Assembly: GCF_001368795.1 (NCBI RefSeq)
Contig: NZ_LN831198.1
Span: 3,144,506-3,185,647 of the forward strand
Direction: 5' to 3'
Length of the DNA: 41,142 nt
DNA from: Paenibacillus ihuae
GTDB lineage: Bacteria; Bacillota; Bacilli; Paenibacillales; Paenibacillaceae
Below, piece by piece: positions 1 through 7,803 of this stretch (positions within the stretch are counted from its first letter, which is position 1; every line of letters begins with the position of its first letter). Made by a program: the position numbers and the translations under genes. The notes beneath the pieces were generated by a model. The model saw nothing but the letters and a program-made list of their open reading frames with translations. It made no database searches and was not told where the DNA came from.

Positions 1-127
1 AACCGATAGCGAATTCACGTACAAGAATACCGGCGCGTTTGGCGAAATAATAATGTCCCCATTCATGGACGGTCACCAGAACAAAAAACATAAGCACCGT
101 TAAAAAGACGACTCTTACCATTTCCAT
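1..127 (-). CDS. rseP: RseP-type site-2 zinc metalloprotease, N-terminal fragment cut by the window edge
   Basis: Translating the minus strand from an ATG at 127 gives about 42 residues that run off the window. They form a hydrophobic segment followed by the zinc-binding motif HEWGH and then YYFAKRAGI, the first transmembrane helix and active site of the RseP/RasP intramembrane protease family. Such enzymes cleave membrane-embedded substrates such as anti-sigma factors and signal peptide remnants. An ATG nine bases upstream abuts a GGGGGA ribosome site too closely, so the ATG at 127, about nine bases from that site, is preferred. The gene follows dxr, as in Bacillus subtilis. Only the N-terminus is visible, so the PDZ domain and C-terminal motif cannot be checked. 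Confidence 0.88.
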   Translation of the reverse strand, partial: MEMVRVVFLTVLMFFVLVTVHEWGHYYFAKRAGILVREFAIG

Positions 128-276
128 CCGTAACATTCCCCCTTTAGGTGTAAGACCGAAGTATGTCCTCTTAATTTATCATTATTCCAAGGCCCGGCAC
201 AAGAGAATCAACAGTCTCAGCCTATTTTTCAGGGTAACGCAAATTTCCCAGCTTAAGCAGCATAAATATCATATAT
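128..276. other. dxr-rseP spacer with no gene
   Basis: This gap of about 150 bases lies between the dxr stop and the rseP start. It holds the rseP ribosome site (AAAGGGGGA on the minus strand). I see no strong hairpin with a T-tail and no promoter that I would defend, so the two genes may be cotranscribed. Confidence 0.5.
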
Positions 277-1416
277 TTACAGCTTGGATGCAAGCTCCCG
301 GGCAGCCGCATCACAGTGTTCTATCTGCTCTAAATCGGGATTGCCAACATTTTCATGCTGCTGTAGTACTTCTTCAATAATTTCCTCAATACGCAGGAAT
401 GAAATCTCATGACGCAGGAAGCGGGCCACGGCGATTTCATTGGCTGCATTAAAAGCTGTGGTTGCCGTTCCTCCCGCTTTCCCACATTCGATCGCAAGCC
501 GCAGGGCCGGATAACGGATATAATCCATTTCGCGGAAGGTCAGGCGTCCAATCTCAGCCAGCGATAAACGGGCTGCCGGTGAAGACCAGCGGTCCGGATA
601 GGTCAGCGCATACTGGATCGGCACGCGCATATCAGGAGTACCGAGCTGTGCAATGATACTGCTGTCGCGGAATTCTACATAGGAGTGGATAATGCTCTCC
701 GGGTGCAGCAGCACATTCACCTGCTCATAGGGGAGGCCAAACAAATGGTGGGCTTCAATTACCTCAAGTCCCTTATTAACCATGGTTGCCGAGTCTATGG
801 TGATTTTGGCACCCATACTCCAGTTCGGATGACGCAGCGCGTCCTCCACGGTAACATTCTTGAGCTGATCGCGGGTATAGTCGCGGAAAGAGCCGCCTGA
901 GGCGGTAACTGTAATGCTCGCAACATCGGCGCGGTTTTCACCGTTCAGACATTGAAAAATTGCCGAGTGCTCGCTGTCAACCGGAAGAAGCTTTACCCCT
1001 TTTCGGTCAGCCAGTTCTGTTACCAGATGACCTGCTGTTACAAGTGTTTCTTTATTAGCCAGTCCGATATGCCGGCCGGCTTCGATAGCAGCCAGCGTTG
1101 ACTTCAGCCCCACACTGCCTACCACAGCGGTCACAACCGTATCAGCAGCTCCTCCGGCAGCGATTTCAACCAATCCCTCACTCCCGTAGAAGAGCTCCAC
1201 ACCGGATGGCAGGCTCGATCTGATGTCATCCGCAAGCTGCTTGGTGGATACGGACACACGCCGAGGCTGGAACCGGCGCACCTGCTCTAATAATAGGGCG
1301 GTATTGCTGCCAGCAGCCAGCCCATCTACTTCAAAGGCTTCCGGATGCATCGCAACGACATCCAGCGTCTGCGTGCCAATGGACCCGGTTGAGCCGAGAA
1401 TACTTATTTTTTTCAC
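277..1416 (-). CDS. dxr: 1-deoxy-D-xylulose 5-phosphate reductoisomerase (MEP pathway)
   Basis: The 379-residue product has the usual family length. It converts DXP to 2-C-methyl-D-erythritol 4-phosphate with NADPH, the committed step of isoprenoid synthesis in the cytoplasm. Visible signatures are the nucleotide-binding GSTGSIGTQTLDV at the N-terminus, LANKETLV, the metal-ligand stretch PVDSEHSAIFQ, SGGSFRD and HPNWSMG followed by TIDSATMVNKGLE. The start is GTG at 1416, preceded by AGAAGG and seven bases. The gene begins 22 bases after cdsA. Its product feeds the isoprenoid substrate used by UppS two genes upstream, so the neighbours are functionally linked. Confidence 0.97.
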   Translation of the reverse strand: MKKISILGSTGSIGTQTLDVVAMHPEAFEVDGLAAGSNTALLLEQVRRFQPRRVSVSTKQLADDIRSSLPSGVELFYGSEGLVEIAAGGAADTVVTAVVGSVGLKSTLAAIEAGRHIGLANKETLVTAGHLVTELADRKGVKLLPVDSEHSAIFQCLNGENRADVASITVTASGGSFRDYTRDQLKNVTVEDALRHPNWSMGAKITIDSATMVNKGLEVIEAHHLFGLPYEQVNVLLHPESIIHSYVEFRDSSIIAQLGTPDMRVPIQYALTYPDRWSSPAARLSLAEIGRLTFREMDYIRYPALRLAIECGKAGGTATTAFNAANEIAVARFLRHEISFLRIEEIIEEVLQQHENVGNPDLEQIEHCDAAARELASKL

Positions 1417-1438
1417 CGTTGTACCTTCTCCCCGTCGT

Positions 1439-2242
1439 TTAATAGAAAGGCATCAGCATTACGATATGTACGAAAGGAAATACGATAATCCAGCTGTCGC
1501 AGCGGTCAAGTATGCCACCATGACCAGGCAGCAGAGAGCCTGAATCCTTAATACCGTACACCCGTTTATAGGCAGACTGTACAAGATCTCCAAGCTGACC
1601 GAGAACAGCACAAGAAATACCGATTAGCAGTGCTCGTCCGATAGTCAGCAGATCAGGAACAAATAGTGCAAAAATAACCGAAATCACAACGGAAATGAGA
1701 ACCCCGCCAAGGGCGCCTTCTACCGTCTTATTGGGACTGATCGCCGGCCAGAGCTTATTCTTTCCGAAGCTTCTGCCAACGAAATAAGCGCCTGCATCAC
1801 TACCCCAAATGCAGCAAAGCAGCAGCAGTGTCCAGAAGAGGCCATGTTCATCACCCGCAGCACGGGCCGTACCCATATAGGAGAAACCCATTCCTATGTA
1901 AACAATCCCGGTAAACAGCAGGGCAGTAATCTTAATATCCTGTTTATTTTTAGTGAATACTGTCACGAGCAAGAACAATAACAGCATCAGCCATATGCCC
2001 TGTTCCCAGGACAGCCATGGGGAGACATCAAGCAATCCCCAAGGAATCATGAAACAAACGATCGAGGCATACCCCAGCAGGGAAGTGCTACTGAATGGAG
2101 AGAGACCCGTCATTTTCACAAATTCAAACATTCCGATGAGCGCCATGGCAGTCAGTAGGAGCTGATAGGACCAACCCCCAAAAGCACACAGGCCCAAAAA
2201 AACTGCTCCGGCAACAATTCCGGTAATCAATCGTTGCTTCAA
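1439..2242 (-). CDS. cdsA: Phosphatidate cytidylyltransferase (CDP-diacylglycerol synthase)
   Basis: This is a 267-residue polytopic membrane protein with about seven or eight hydrophobic helices. It makes CDP-diacylglycerol from phosphatidate and CTP, the precursor of all phospholipids. The C-terminal family signature is present: SAYKRVYGIKDSG followed by LLPGHGGILDRCDS, which carries the acidic and DR residues that bind metal and substrate. Translation appears to start at TTG 2242, preceded by GGGAGATGG about a dozen bases upstream; no in-frame ATG nearby gives a full first helix. It lies 21 bases after uppS and 22 before dxr, consistent with a single transcript. Confidence 0.95.
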   Translation of the reverse strand: MKQRLITGIVAGAVFLGLCAFGGWSYQLLLTAMALIGMFEFVKMTGLSPFSSTSLLGYASIVCFMIPWGLLDVSPWLSWEQGIWLMLLLFLLVTVFTKNKQDIKITALLFTGIVYIGMGFSYMGTARAAGDEHGLFWTLLLLCCIWGSDAGAYFVGRSFGKNKLWPAISPNKTVEGALGGVLISVVISVIFALFVPDLLTIGRALLIGISCAVLGQLGDLVQSAYKRVYGIKDSGSLLPGHGGILDRCDSWIIVFPFVHIVMLMPFY

Positions 2243-2263
2243 AGGTTTCCATCTCCCATCAGG

Positions 2264-3037
2264 CTACTTCAATCCGCCATAGCGGCGTGTACGGCGCTGA
2301 TACTCGGCAACAGCCTGCAATAAATGCGATTTGTCAAACTCCGGCCAGTATACATCCGTAAACCACAGCTCGCTGTATGCGATCTGCCAGAGCATGAAAT
2401 TGCTCAGCCGCATTTCTCCGCTGGTGCGGATCAGTAAATCAGGGTCAGGCAGCCCCCCGGACAATAATCTGCTGTCAATCAGTTCAGATGTAATCTCATC
2501 TGGAGAGAGCCGTCCTGCTTTTATGTCATTACCCAGTTCGCGCATACAGTCTTCTATCTCTTTACGGCTCCCGTAGTTCAGCGCAAAATTTAAGATTAGT
2601 CCAGTATTGTGCTTCGTCCGTTCAACTGCCTCTTCCATAGCCTTACGGGTATGATTAGGCAACGCATTACTATCACCCATTACGCGTACCTGTACATTTT
2701 TCTCTATCAGTTCATCCAGTTCAAGCGCAAGAAATTCCACTGGCAGACGCATCAGGAAATCCACTTCATCTTTAGGCCGCTTCCAATTTTCCGTAGAAAA
2801 AGCATACATCGTGAGGAATTCTACTCCAAGATCATTTGCGGCTATGGTTGCGCGTTTTACTGCTTTCATCCCGTTTTGATGACCGACAATGCGCGGAAGG
2901 CCGCGGCGCTTAGCCCAGCGACCATTACCATCCATGATTACCGCCACGTGCCGGGGAATGTTGTCCGGTGAAATCTCGACTGGCTGTTCTTCCTGCCTGT
3001 CTTTACGGCTAAGCCATGCTTGAACCCGTTTGATCAT
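2264..3037 (-). CDS. uppS: Undecaprenyl diphosphate synthase (cis-prenyltransferase)
   Basis: The enzyme condenses eight isopentenyl units onto farnesyl diphosphate to make the C55 lipid carrier for peptidoglycan and teichoic acid synthesis. The product carries the cis-prenyltransferase motifs HVAVIMDGNGRWAKRRGL (catalytic Asp in MDGNGRWA), FLTMYAFSTENWKRP, and near the C-terminus DLLIRTSGEMRLSNF and YSELWFTDVYWP. A longer reading frame opens at TTG 3073, but the ATG at 3037 is preceded by GGAGG at eight-base spacing and gives 257 residues, close to the B. subtilis enzyme, so I use it. The upstream frame overlaps a hairpin (3065-3108) that looks like an untranslated element. Confidence 0.96.
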   Translation of the reverse strand: MIKRVQAWLSRKDRQEEQPVEISPDNIPRHVAVIMDGNGRWAKRRGLPRIVGHQNGMKAVKRATIAANDLGVEFLTMYAFSTENWKRPKDEVDFLMRLPVEFLALELDELIEKNVQVRVMGDSNALPNHTRKAMEEAVERTKHNTGLILNFALNYGSRKEIEDCMRELGNDIKAGRLSPDEITSELIDSRLLSGGLPDPDLLIRTSGEMRLSNFMLWQIAYSELWFTDVYWPEFDKSHLLQAVAEYQRRTRRYGGLK

Positions 3038-3064
3038 TTCCGTTTCCTCCAAGCTCATATCAGA

Positions 3065-3108
3065 AAGAGACAAACCCCACCATATAAGGAGGGGCCTTGA
3101 GGTCTCTT
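3065..3108 (-). terminator. Hairpin between frr and uppS, possible weak terminator
   Basis: The outer arms AAGAGAC and GTCTCTT (3065-3071 and 3102-3108) pair perfectly. An inner stem CCCCACC/GGAGGGG with one A-A mismatch encloses ATATAA. On the minus strand it is followed by TTTCTGAT, only a modest T-run, so partial termination or mRNA protection are both possible. Confidence 0.5.
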
Positions 3109-3116
3109 GATTATCA

Positions 3117-3670
3117 TTATACTTCCATAATCTCTTTTTCTTTGGACAAGAGCACCTTATCGACTTCAGCTATGAACTTATCCGTTGATTTCTGAATATC
3201 TTCCTGGTGTCCGCGCGACTCATCTTCCGAAATGCCGTTCTTTTCCATCTTCTTGATGTCATCGTTAGCATCGCGGCGGATGTTGCGGATGGCTACCTTC
3301 GCCTCTTCACCGAACTTCTTGGTGAACTTCACAAGTTCAGTACGGCGTTCCTCAGTCAGCGGAGGAATGGATAGGCGGATGATCGTACCGTCATTGGCAG
3401 GTGTTAGTCCAAGATCAGACTTCATAATCGCCCGTTCAATGTCGGCTACCGACGATCGGTCCCAAGGCTGGATAAGCAGCGTCCGGGAATCCGGTGTACT
3501 GATATTGGCCAGCTGGTTAACCGGCGTAGGTGCACCGTAATAATCAACTTGAATGCGGTCCAGCAACGCTGTCGATGCGCGTCCTGCCCGCAAAGTAGCC
3601 AAATCGCGTTTTAGGGAAGAAATCGCTTTTTCCATACGCTCCTCGGCATTTTTCTTAACTGCCTGTGGCA

Positions 3671-3671
<1 letters not shown>
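3117..3671 (-). CDS. frr: Ribosome recycling factor
   Basis: The 184-residue product matches the family's usual 185. With EF-G it splits post-termination ribosomes into subunits. Recognisable stretches are the N-terminal helix ending [17 protein letters not shown], then [43 protein letters not shown] and a C-terminal charged three-helix region with [16 protein letters not shown]. The ATG at 3671 shares its A with the pyrH stop (TAATG), a sign of translational coupling. The order rpsB-tsf-pyrH-frr is conserved across Firmicutes. Confidence 0.98.
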
Positions 3672-4417
<746 letters not shown>

Positions 4418-4420
4418 TTA

Positions 4421-4460
4421 CAAAAGACGGAACACTACGTGTATGTGTTCCGCTCTTTTG
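4421..4460 (-). terminator. Long hairpin between tsf and pyrH
   Basis: CAAAAGA pairs with TCTTTTG, and CGGAACAC pairs with GTGTTCCG, with a single bulged base between the two stems, giving about 15 pairs around a small loop. The 3' arm on the minus strand ends TCTTTTG but is followed by TAAGAAAG rather than a T-run, so it is an imperfect intrinsic terminator or an mRNA stabiliser and processing site. Confidence 0.5.
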
Positions 4461-4507
4461 ATGCTTGCCATTATTCAGTTCAATGAAGCTGTAATTAAGT
4501 TTATCTA

Positions 4508-5158
4508 TTATTGATTAACTTGTGCCATTACTTCTTCGACAAAATTGTCAACTTTCTTTTCCAGACCTTCGCCCAGCTCGTAACGAACAAAACGACGGAT
4601 AGAGATGTTTTCACCGATCGTGCTGATTTTTTCGTTCAGCAATTGGGAGATCGTTTTGTCAGGGTCTTTAACGAAAGGCTGTTCAAGCAAGCAGTATTCT
4701 TCGTAGAACTTGCTGATGCGGCCTTCAACCATTTTCTCAACGATTTTCTCAGGCTTGCCTTCGTTCAGAGCTTGAGCTTTCAGAATTTCTTTTTCTTTCT
4801 CTACAGCTTCAGCAGGAACTTCTTCACGACGAACATACTGCGGGCTAGCTGCAGCGATCTGCATTGCGATATCGCGTGCGAATTCTCTGAAGGAATCCGT
4901 TTTACCTACGAAGTCAGTTTCGCAGTTGATTTCCACCAGTACGCCGATACGTCCGCCAGCGTGGATGTAGGATTCAACAGTACCTTCAGTAGCGATACGT
5001 CCTGCTTTGTTTGCTGCTGCGGAAAGACCTTTTTCGCGGAGCAGTTCAGCGGCTTTAGTGATATCGCCGTTTGCTTCTTCAAGTGCTTTCTTACAATCAA
5101 GCATACCTGCGCCTGTTCTTTCACGAAGTTCTTTTACGGATTTTGCGTCTACTGCCAT
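4508..5158 (-). CDS. tsf: Elongation factor Ts
   Basis: The product is the nucleotide exchange factor for EF-Tu, recycling EF-Tu-GDP during elongation. It is 216 residues, the short form typical of Bacillales relatives, not the roughly 290 of Bacillus. The N-terminal signature is clear: [20 protein letters not shown], followed by [16 protein letters not shown] and a core with [14 protein letters not shown], the EF-Tu contact region. The ATG at 5158 has a GGAGGG site upstream. A terminator-like hairpin lies between rpsB and this gene, so its level may be set below that of S2. Confidence 0.98.
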   Translation of the reverse strand: MAVDAKSVKELRERTGAGMLDCKKALEEANGDITKAAELLREKGLSAAANKAGRIATEGTVESYIHAGGRIGVLVEINCETDFVGKTDSFREFARDIAMQIAAASPQYVRREEVPAEAVEKEKEILKAQALNEGKPEKIVEKMVEGRISKFYEEYCLLEQPFVKDPDKTISQLLNEKISTIGENISIRRFVRYELGEGLEKKVDNFVEEVMAQVNQ

Positions 5159-5210
5159 TGTTATTCCCTCCAGATAATTGTCGTTTTATTCCATTTAAGG
5201 CCATTATCCT

Positions 5211-5255
5211 AAAAAAAGGGCAGTGAGAGGTTATCCACCTGCCAACCACCCTTTT
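5211..5255 (-). terminator. Intrinsic-type terminator between rpsB and tsf
   Basis: On the minus strand AAAAGGG (5255-5249) pairs with CCCTTTT (5220-5214). The interior has further pairing potential (GGCA-GTG against CAC-TGCC), and the hairpin runs directly into a T7 tract at 5217-5211. Position and shape fit a partial terminator that lets some rpsB transcripts stop before tsf. Confidence 0.7.
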
Positions 5256-5287
5256 CATTTAAGTTCTAGTTTAATTCCGGCTACTAC

Positions 5288-5989
5288 TTAAGCAGTAGTT
5301 GTGTCTTCGCCCTGGTGAGCTTCAACAACAGCGTCTGCCATTTTACCAGTCAACAATTTAACGGCGCGGATAGCGTCATCGTTACCTGGGATTACGTAGT
5401 CGATTTCGTCCGGATCACAGTTAGTATCAACAATAGCTACGATAGGAATACCCAATTTGCGAGCTTCCGCAACAGCGATACGCTCTTTACGCGGGTCAAT
5501 GATGAACAGCGCGCTTGGCAGACCTTTCATGTTCTTGATACCGCCCAGAAATTTTTCAAGACGATCTTTCTCTTTGCGGAGAAGGATAACTTCTTTCTTA
5601 GGCAGAACTGCGAAGGTACCGTCTTCTTCCCAAGCTTCCAATTTCTTCAGACGATCAATACGTTTCTGAATAGTCTGGAAGTTAGTCAGGGTACCGCCCA
5701 GCCAACGTTGGTTGATGAAGAACATCCCCGAACGTTCAGCTTCTTCTTTTACGGAATCTTGAGCTTGTTTCTTTGTTCCTACGAACAGGATTGTGCCGTT
5801 GTCGCCAGCGACGCTTTTTACAAAGTTGTAAGCTTCCTCTACCTTTTTAACCGTTTTTTGCAGGTCAATAATGTAAATTCCGTTTCTTTCAGTGAAGATA
5901 TAACGATCCATCTTTGGGTTCCAACGACGAGTCTGGTGACCGAAGTGTACCCCAGCTTCGAGAAGCTGTTTCATGGAGATTACTGCCAT
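5288..5989 (-). CDS. rpsB: 30S ribosomal protein S2
   Basis: The 233-residue product contains the S2 hallmarks: [22 protein letters not shown] at the N-terminus, [35 protein letters not shown] and [16 protein letters not shown], then [21 protein letters not shown]2 joins the small subunit late and helps recruit S1 or the mRNA region. An upstream in-frame GTG exists at 5995, but AGGAGG lies only a few bases from it; the ATG at 5989 sits nine bases from the site and matches the Bacillus N-terminus. It has its own sigma-A promoter and a long structured leader, so it is the first gene of the rpsB-tsf unit. Confidence 0.98.
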   Translation of the reverse strand: MAVISMKQLLEAGVHFGHQTRRWNPKMDRYIFTERNGIYIIDLQKTVKKVEEAYNFVKSVAGDNGTILFVGTKKQAQDSVKEEAERSGMFFINQRWLGGTLTNFQTIQKRIDRLKKLEAWEEDGTFAVLPKKEVILLRKEKDRLEKFLGGIKNMKGLPSALFIIDPRKERIAVAEARKLGIPIVAIVDTNCDPDEIDYVIPGNDDAIRAVKLLTGKMADAVVEAHQGEDTTTA

Positions 5990-6112
5990 CTTCACACACC
6001 TCCTAATTTTGGTTTATTGTGTGTCTCCTCCGCCGCGCGTCATTTTTCTACAAGACTTTCTTCTGAAGAAAGCACCCCTTGTCGAAATCAACCGGCGTGT
6101 GTTTTAACACCG
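5990..6112 (-). promoter_or_regulatory. Structured rpsB 5' leader with possible RBS-masking hairpin
   Basis: The roughly 120-base leader has two hairpins. The upstream one (6050-6082) pairs ACAAG with CTTGT and CTTTCTTC with GAAGAAAG. The downstream one pairs CACACA (minus strand 6023-6018) with TGTGTG (5998-5993), which places the AGGAGG ribosome site (6004-5999) at the base of the loop next to the stem, with a possible CC/GG extension into it. S2 is known to autoregulate its mRNA in gammaproteobacteria; that this leader does the same is my inference. Confidence 0.5.
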
Positions 6113-6118
6113 TCAATT

Positions 6119-6147
6119 ACTATACCATAATAAAATAATGTATGCAA
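6119..6147 (-). promoter_or_regulatory. Sigma-A promoter of rpsB
   Basis: The minus strand reads TTGCAT (6147-6142), exactly 17 bases, then TATAGT (6124-6119). The match is five of six at -10 and four of six at -35, within an AT-rich spacer. The predicted start of transcription near 6112 gives a leader of about 120 bases. It separates the ribosomal cluster from the flagellar operon, although I see no terminator in front of it. Confidence 0.8.
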
Positions 6148-6189
6148 CGATTCATGAAATATTTTGTGATTTTCTGCCTTTGTGTAAGT

Positions 6190-6816
6190 TCATTTCACTG
6201 TAATCAGCTTCTCAATTATAGAGTTTACGCTTTCCCCTTTGGTGAAATTGTAGCTGCCATATTGAATCTTTGCATTAATTTTGCGGCTCATGGCAGTTTT
6301 AAGAAACTCGGTCTGCTCCTTAATGACCCCGGCCTTTGCCAAAAGCTGTGCAGTTTCTGTAAGTGTGCTGCCAGCCGGAATGCGAACAGCAACAACTCCG
6401 TTTAATGCGGCCTGTGGAGTAGCCGGTGCCTCAGGGGCTGTTCCTGCGCTTTGTACCGGCTTGGAGGGGACGGCCGGCTCTGTGGGCGCAGCAGCAGCAC
6501 TAGGCTGCACAGCAGCTTCCGGTGACGCTGCAGCGGATGGGACTGGAGATGGAGTGCTGGCGGCATCGCTTGCCTCCGGTTTGTTCTTATTATCAGTCTG
6601 ACCGGCAGGTTCAGTAACTTGCGCCGATGGCTCGAGACTCGCTTGGGGATCGGCCGCAGGATCTGTTACTGTCAGATTCAGTTTAGCTGCTTGCTGGACA
6701 AGCTCCTCTTTTGTTAACGAAGGAGCTGCTCCACCGGAGATCATCACCTGAAGGAGAAGAGCGCCTGATATCAGTCCGGTTCCCAGACCGAACATAAATG
6801 AGCGGTTCTTGATCAT
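6190..6816 (-). CDS. Membrane-anchored protein with a YceG/MltG-like N-terminal subdomain
   Basis: The product is 208 residues. Residues 7-29 form a signal anchor, then comes a low-complexity linker of roughly 90 residues rich in Ala, Pro and Ser. The last 70 residues read IPAGSTLTETAQLLAKAGVI, then QYGSYNFTKGESVNSIIEKL, which resembles the LysM-like subdomain that precedes the catalytic domain of MltG/YceG lytic transglycosylases. The catalytic domain is absent, so cleavage activity is not expected; peptidoglycan binding outside the membrane is an inference. Its start overlaps the stop of the preceding gene (ATGA), so the two are coupled. It is the last gene before the rpsB promoter. Confidence 0.75.
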   Translation of the reverse strand: MIKNRSFMFGLGTGLISGALLLQVMISGGAAPSLTKEELVQQAAKLNLTVTDPAADPQASLEPSAQVTEPAGQTDNKNKPEASDAASTPSPVPSAAASPEAAVQPSAAAAPTEPAVPSKPVQSAGTAPEAPATPQAALNGVVAVRIPAGSTLTETAQLLAKAGVIKEQTEFLKTAMSRKINAKIQYGSYNFTKGESVNSIIEKLITVK

Positions 6817-7379
6817 ACCGACTCCTCCTGCTTCGCCAGCTGCAGAATGAGCTGGACTTCACCGCGCTGAAGTCCAGCAGTTTTGGCAATGAAGTCTATA
6901 GACTTGCCCTGTTCATGCAATTCAAACAGCCGCGGATAACGCAGCTTGATCGAACTAATAGGCTTTGCCTTTGGCTCAGGAGACACAGTCTCAGCACTTC
7001 CCGGAGGAGCCGCTGCAGTAATCTTACCTGCATTGTCTTTAACAAGAGCCGTCAGTTGAAGTAGACCCTTTTCTTCTACCATTAGCCTGGAATCAAACAG
7101 CAGCATATTTTTTTGCAATTCGGCGACCTGCTCCCGGAGTCCGCCAATCTCTTCCTGAAGAGCCGCTTTGGTGCTCTGTGACTGCTGCTTAATGCTGCCG
7201 ACAAGCTGTATCATTTCATTATTCTCACGCTCGATATCGGCCATATAGAGTTCAAGTGCTGCTTCGGTGTCTTTCAGGCTTTGCTTCTCGGCTGGGTCTG
7301 ATTGTCCGCGTGCCGGCAGCCTAAGAGCATAGACAATAGCAACAGCACCTACCAGCACGATGTATACCCATGGTTGCAA
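6813..7379 (-). CDS. SwrB-like DUF6115 protein
   Basis: The 188-residue product has an N-terminal membrane helix (about residues 4-20), a charged coiled-coil region (about 30-95), a linker, and a C-terminal helix-turn-helix-like end LFELHEQGKSIDFIAKTAGL with GEVQLILQLAKQ. That architecture and its place after the flagellar sigma factor match B. subtilis SwrB (YlxL), which promotes flagellar export-gate activation. The assignment is by position and architecture; identity to SwrB is not obvious from sequence alone. Translation starts at TTG 7379 behind AAGGAG with about nine bases between. It overlaps the next gene by four bases. Confidence 0.72.
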   Translation of the reverse strand: MQPWVYIVLVGAVAIVYALRLPARGQSDPAEKQSLKDTEAALELYMADIERENNEMIQLVGSIKQQSQSTKAALQEEIGGLREQVAELQKNMLLFDSRLMVEEKGLLQLTALVKDNAGKITAAAPPGSAETVSPEPKAKPISSIKLRYPRLFELHEQGKSIDFIAKTAGLQRGEVQLILQLAKQEESV

Positions 7380-7413
7380 ATGCTTTATCTCCTTTTTATA
7401 TCATTTGAGCATC

Positions 7414-7725
7414 TCAGAGACTGAGATCAATGCGGCGGCCTTTATATGGATGTTCTGCATCATGGACGGCATCCTGTTTGCGTTCCTCTTGGGCAGATGA
7501 CTGATTTCCCCGGCCATCCCCTCTGCTGCTGTCATTACGAAGCTTCGCCTCCGCAGATTCATCAACCTCTGTTGTCCGCTGGGCCAGCTCAGCGCTGTGC
7601 TTCACATTCTGTGCAGCCAGCTGCTGCTGATCAAGCACAGGACGATGCAGGTGTTCATTCTGAACCTTCCCTGCATCCGTTGTCCGAGGCAAGGCAATTT
7701 GTAATTCAACCGGTTTCAGGCTCAT
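7414..7725 (-). CDS. Small hydrophilic protein of unknown function
   Basis: I do not recognise a characterised family. The 103-residue product starts at ATG 7725, behind AAGGGG; a longer frame to 7758 lacks a ribosome site. It begins MSLKPVELQIALPRTTDAGK, has a Gln/Glu/Arg-rich, probably disordered or helical middle, and ends HPYKGRRIDLSL. From memory, short proteins with a similar N-terminus and a terminal basic 'YKG-IDL' motif occur beside flagellar sigma factor genes in other Firmicutes, but I cannot verify that here. There is no membrane segment or signal peptide. It sits between fapA and the SwrB-like gene, so a link to motility is plausible. Confidence 0.68.
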   Translation of the reverse strand: MSLKPVELQIALPRTTDAGKVQNEHLHRPVLDQQQLAAQNVKHSAELAQRTTEVDESAEAKLRNDSSRGDGRGNQSSAQEERKQDAVHDAEHPYKGRRIDLSL

Positions 7726-7803
7726 GGTAATCCCCTTCCTGAAAGACAACTTGTTCATTCATTACATAAAGCAATGGCCGGCTGCCTTACGCTGCCCGCC
7801 TTG

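Noticed and set aside
4511..5212. A 233-codon open frame on the plus strand opposite tsf
   Set aside because: The product is Phe/Cys-rich without any known motif, and it mirrors tsf codon usage. No ribosome site or promoter supports it.
5315..6130. A 271-codon plus-strand frame opposite rpsB
   Set aside because: It is a shadow of the biased rpsB codons and crosses the rpsB leader and promoter; no support as a gene.
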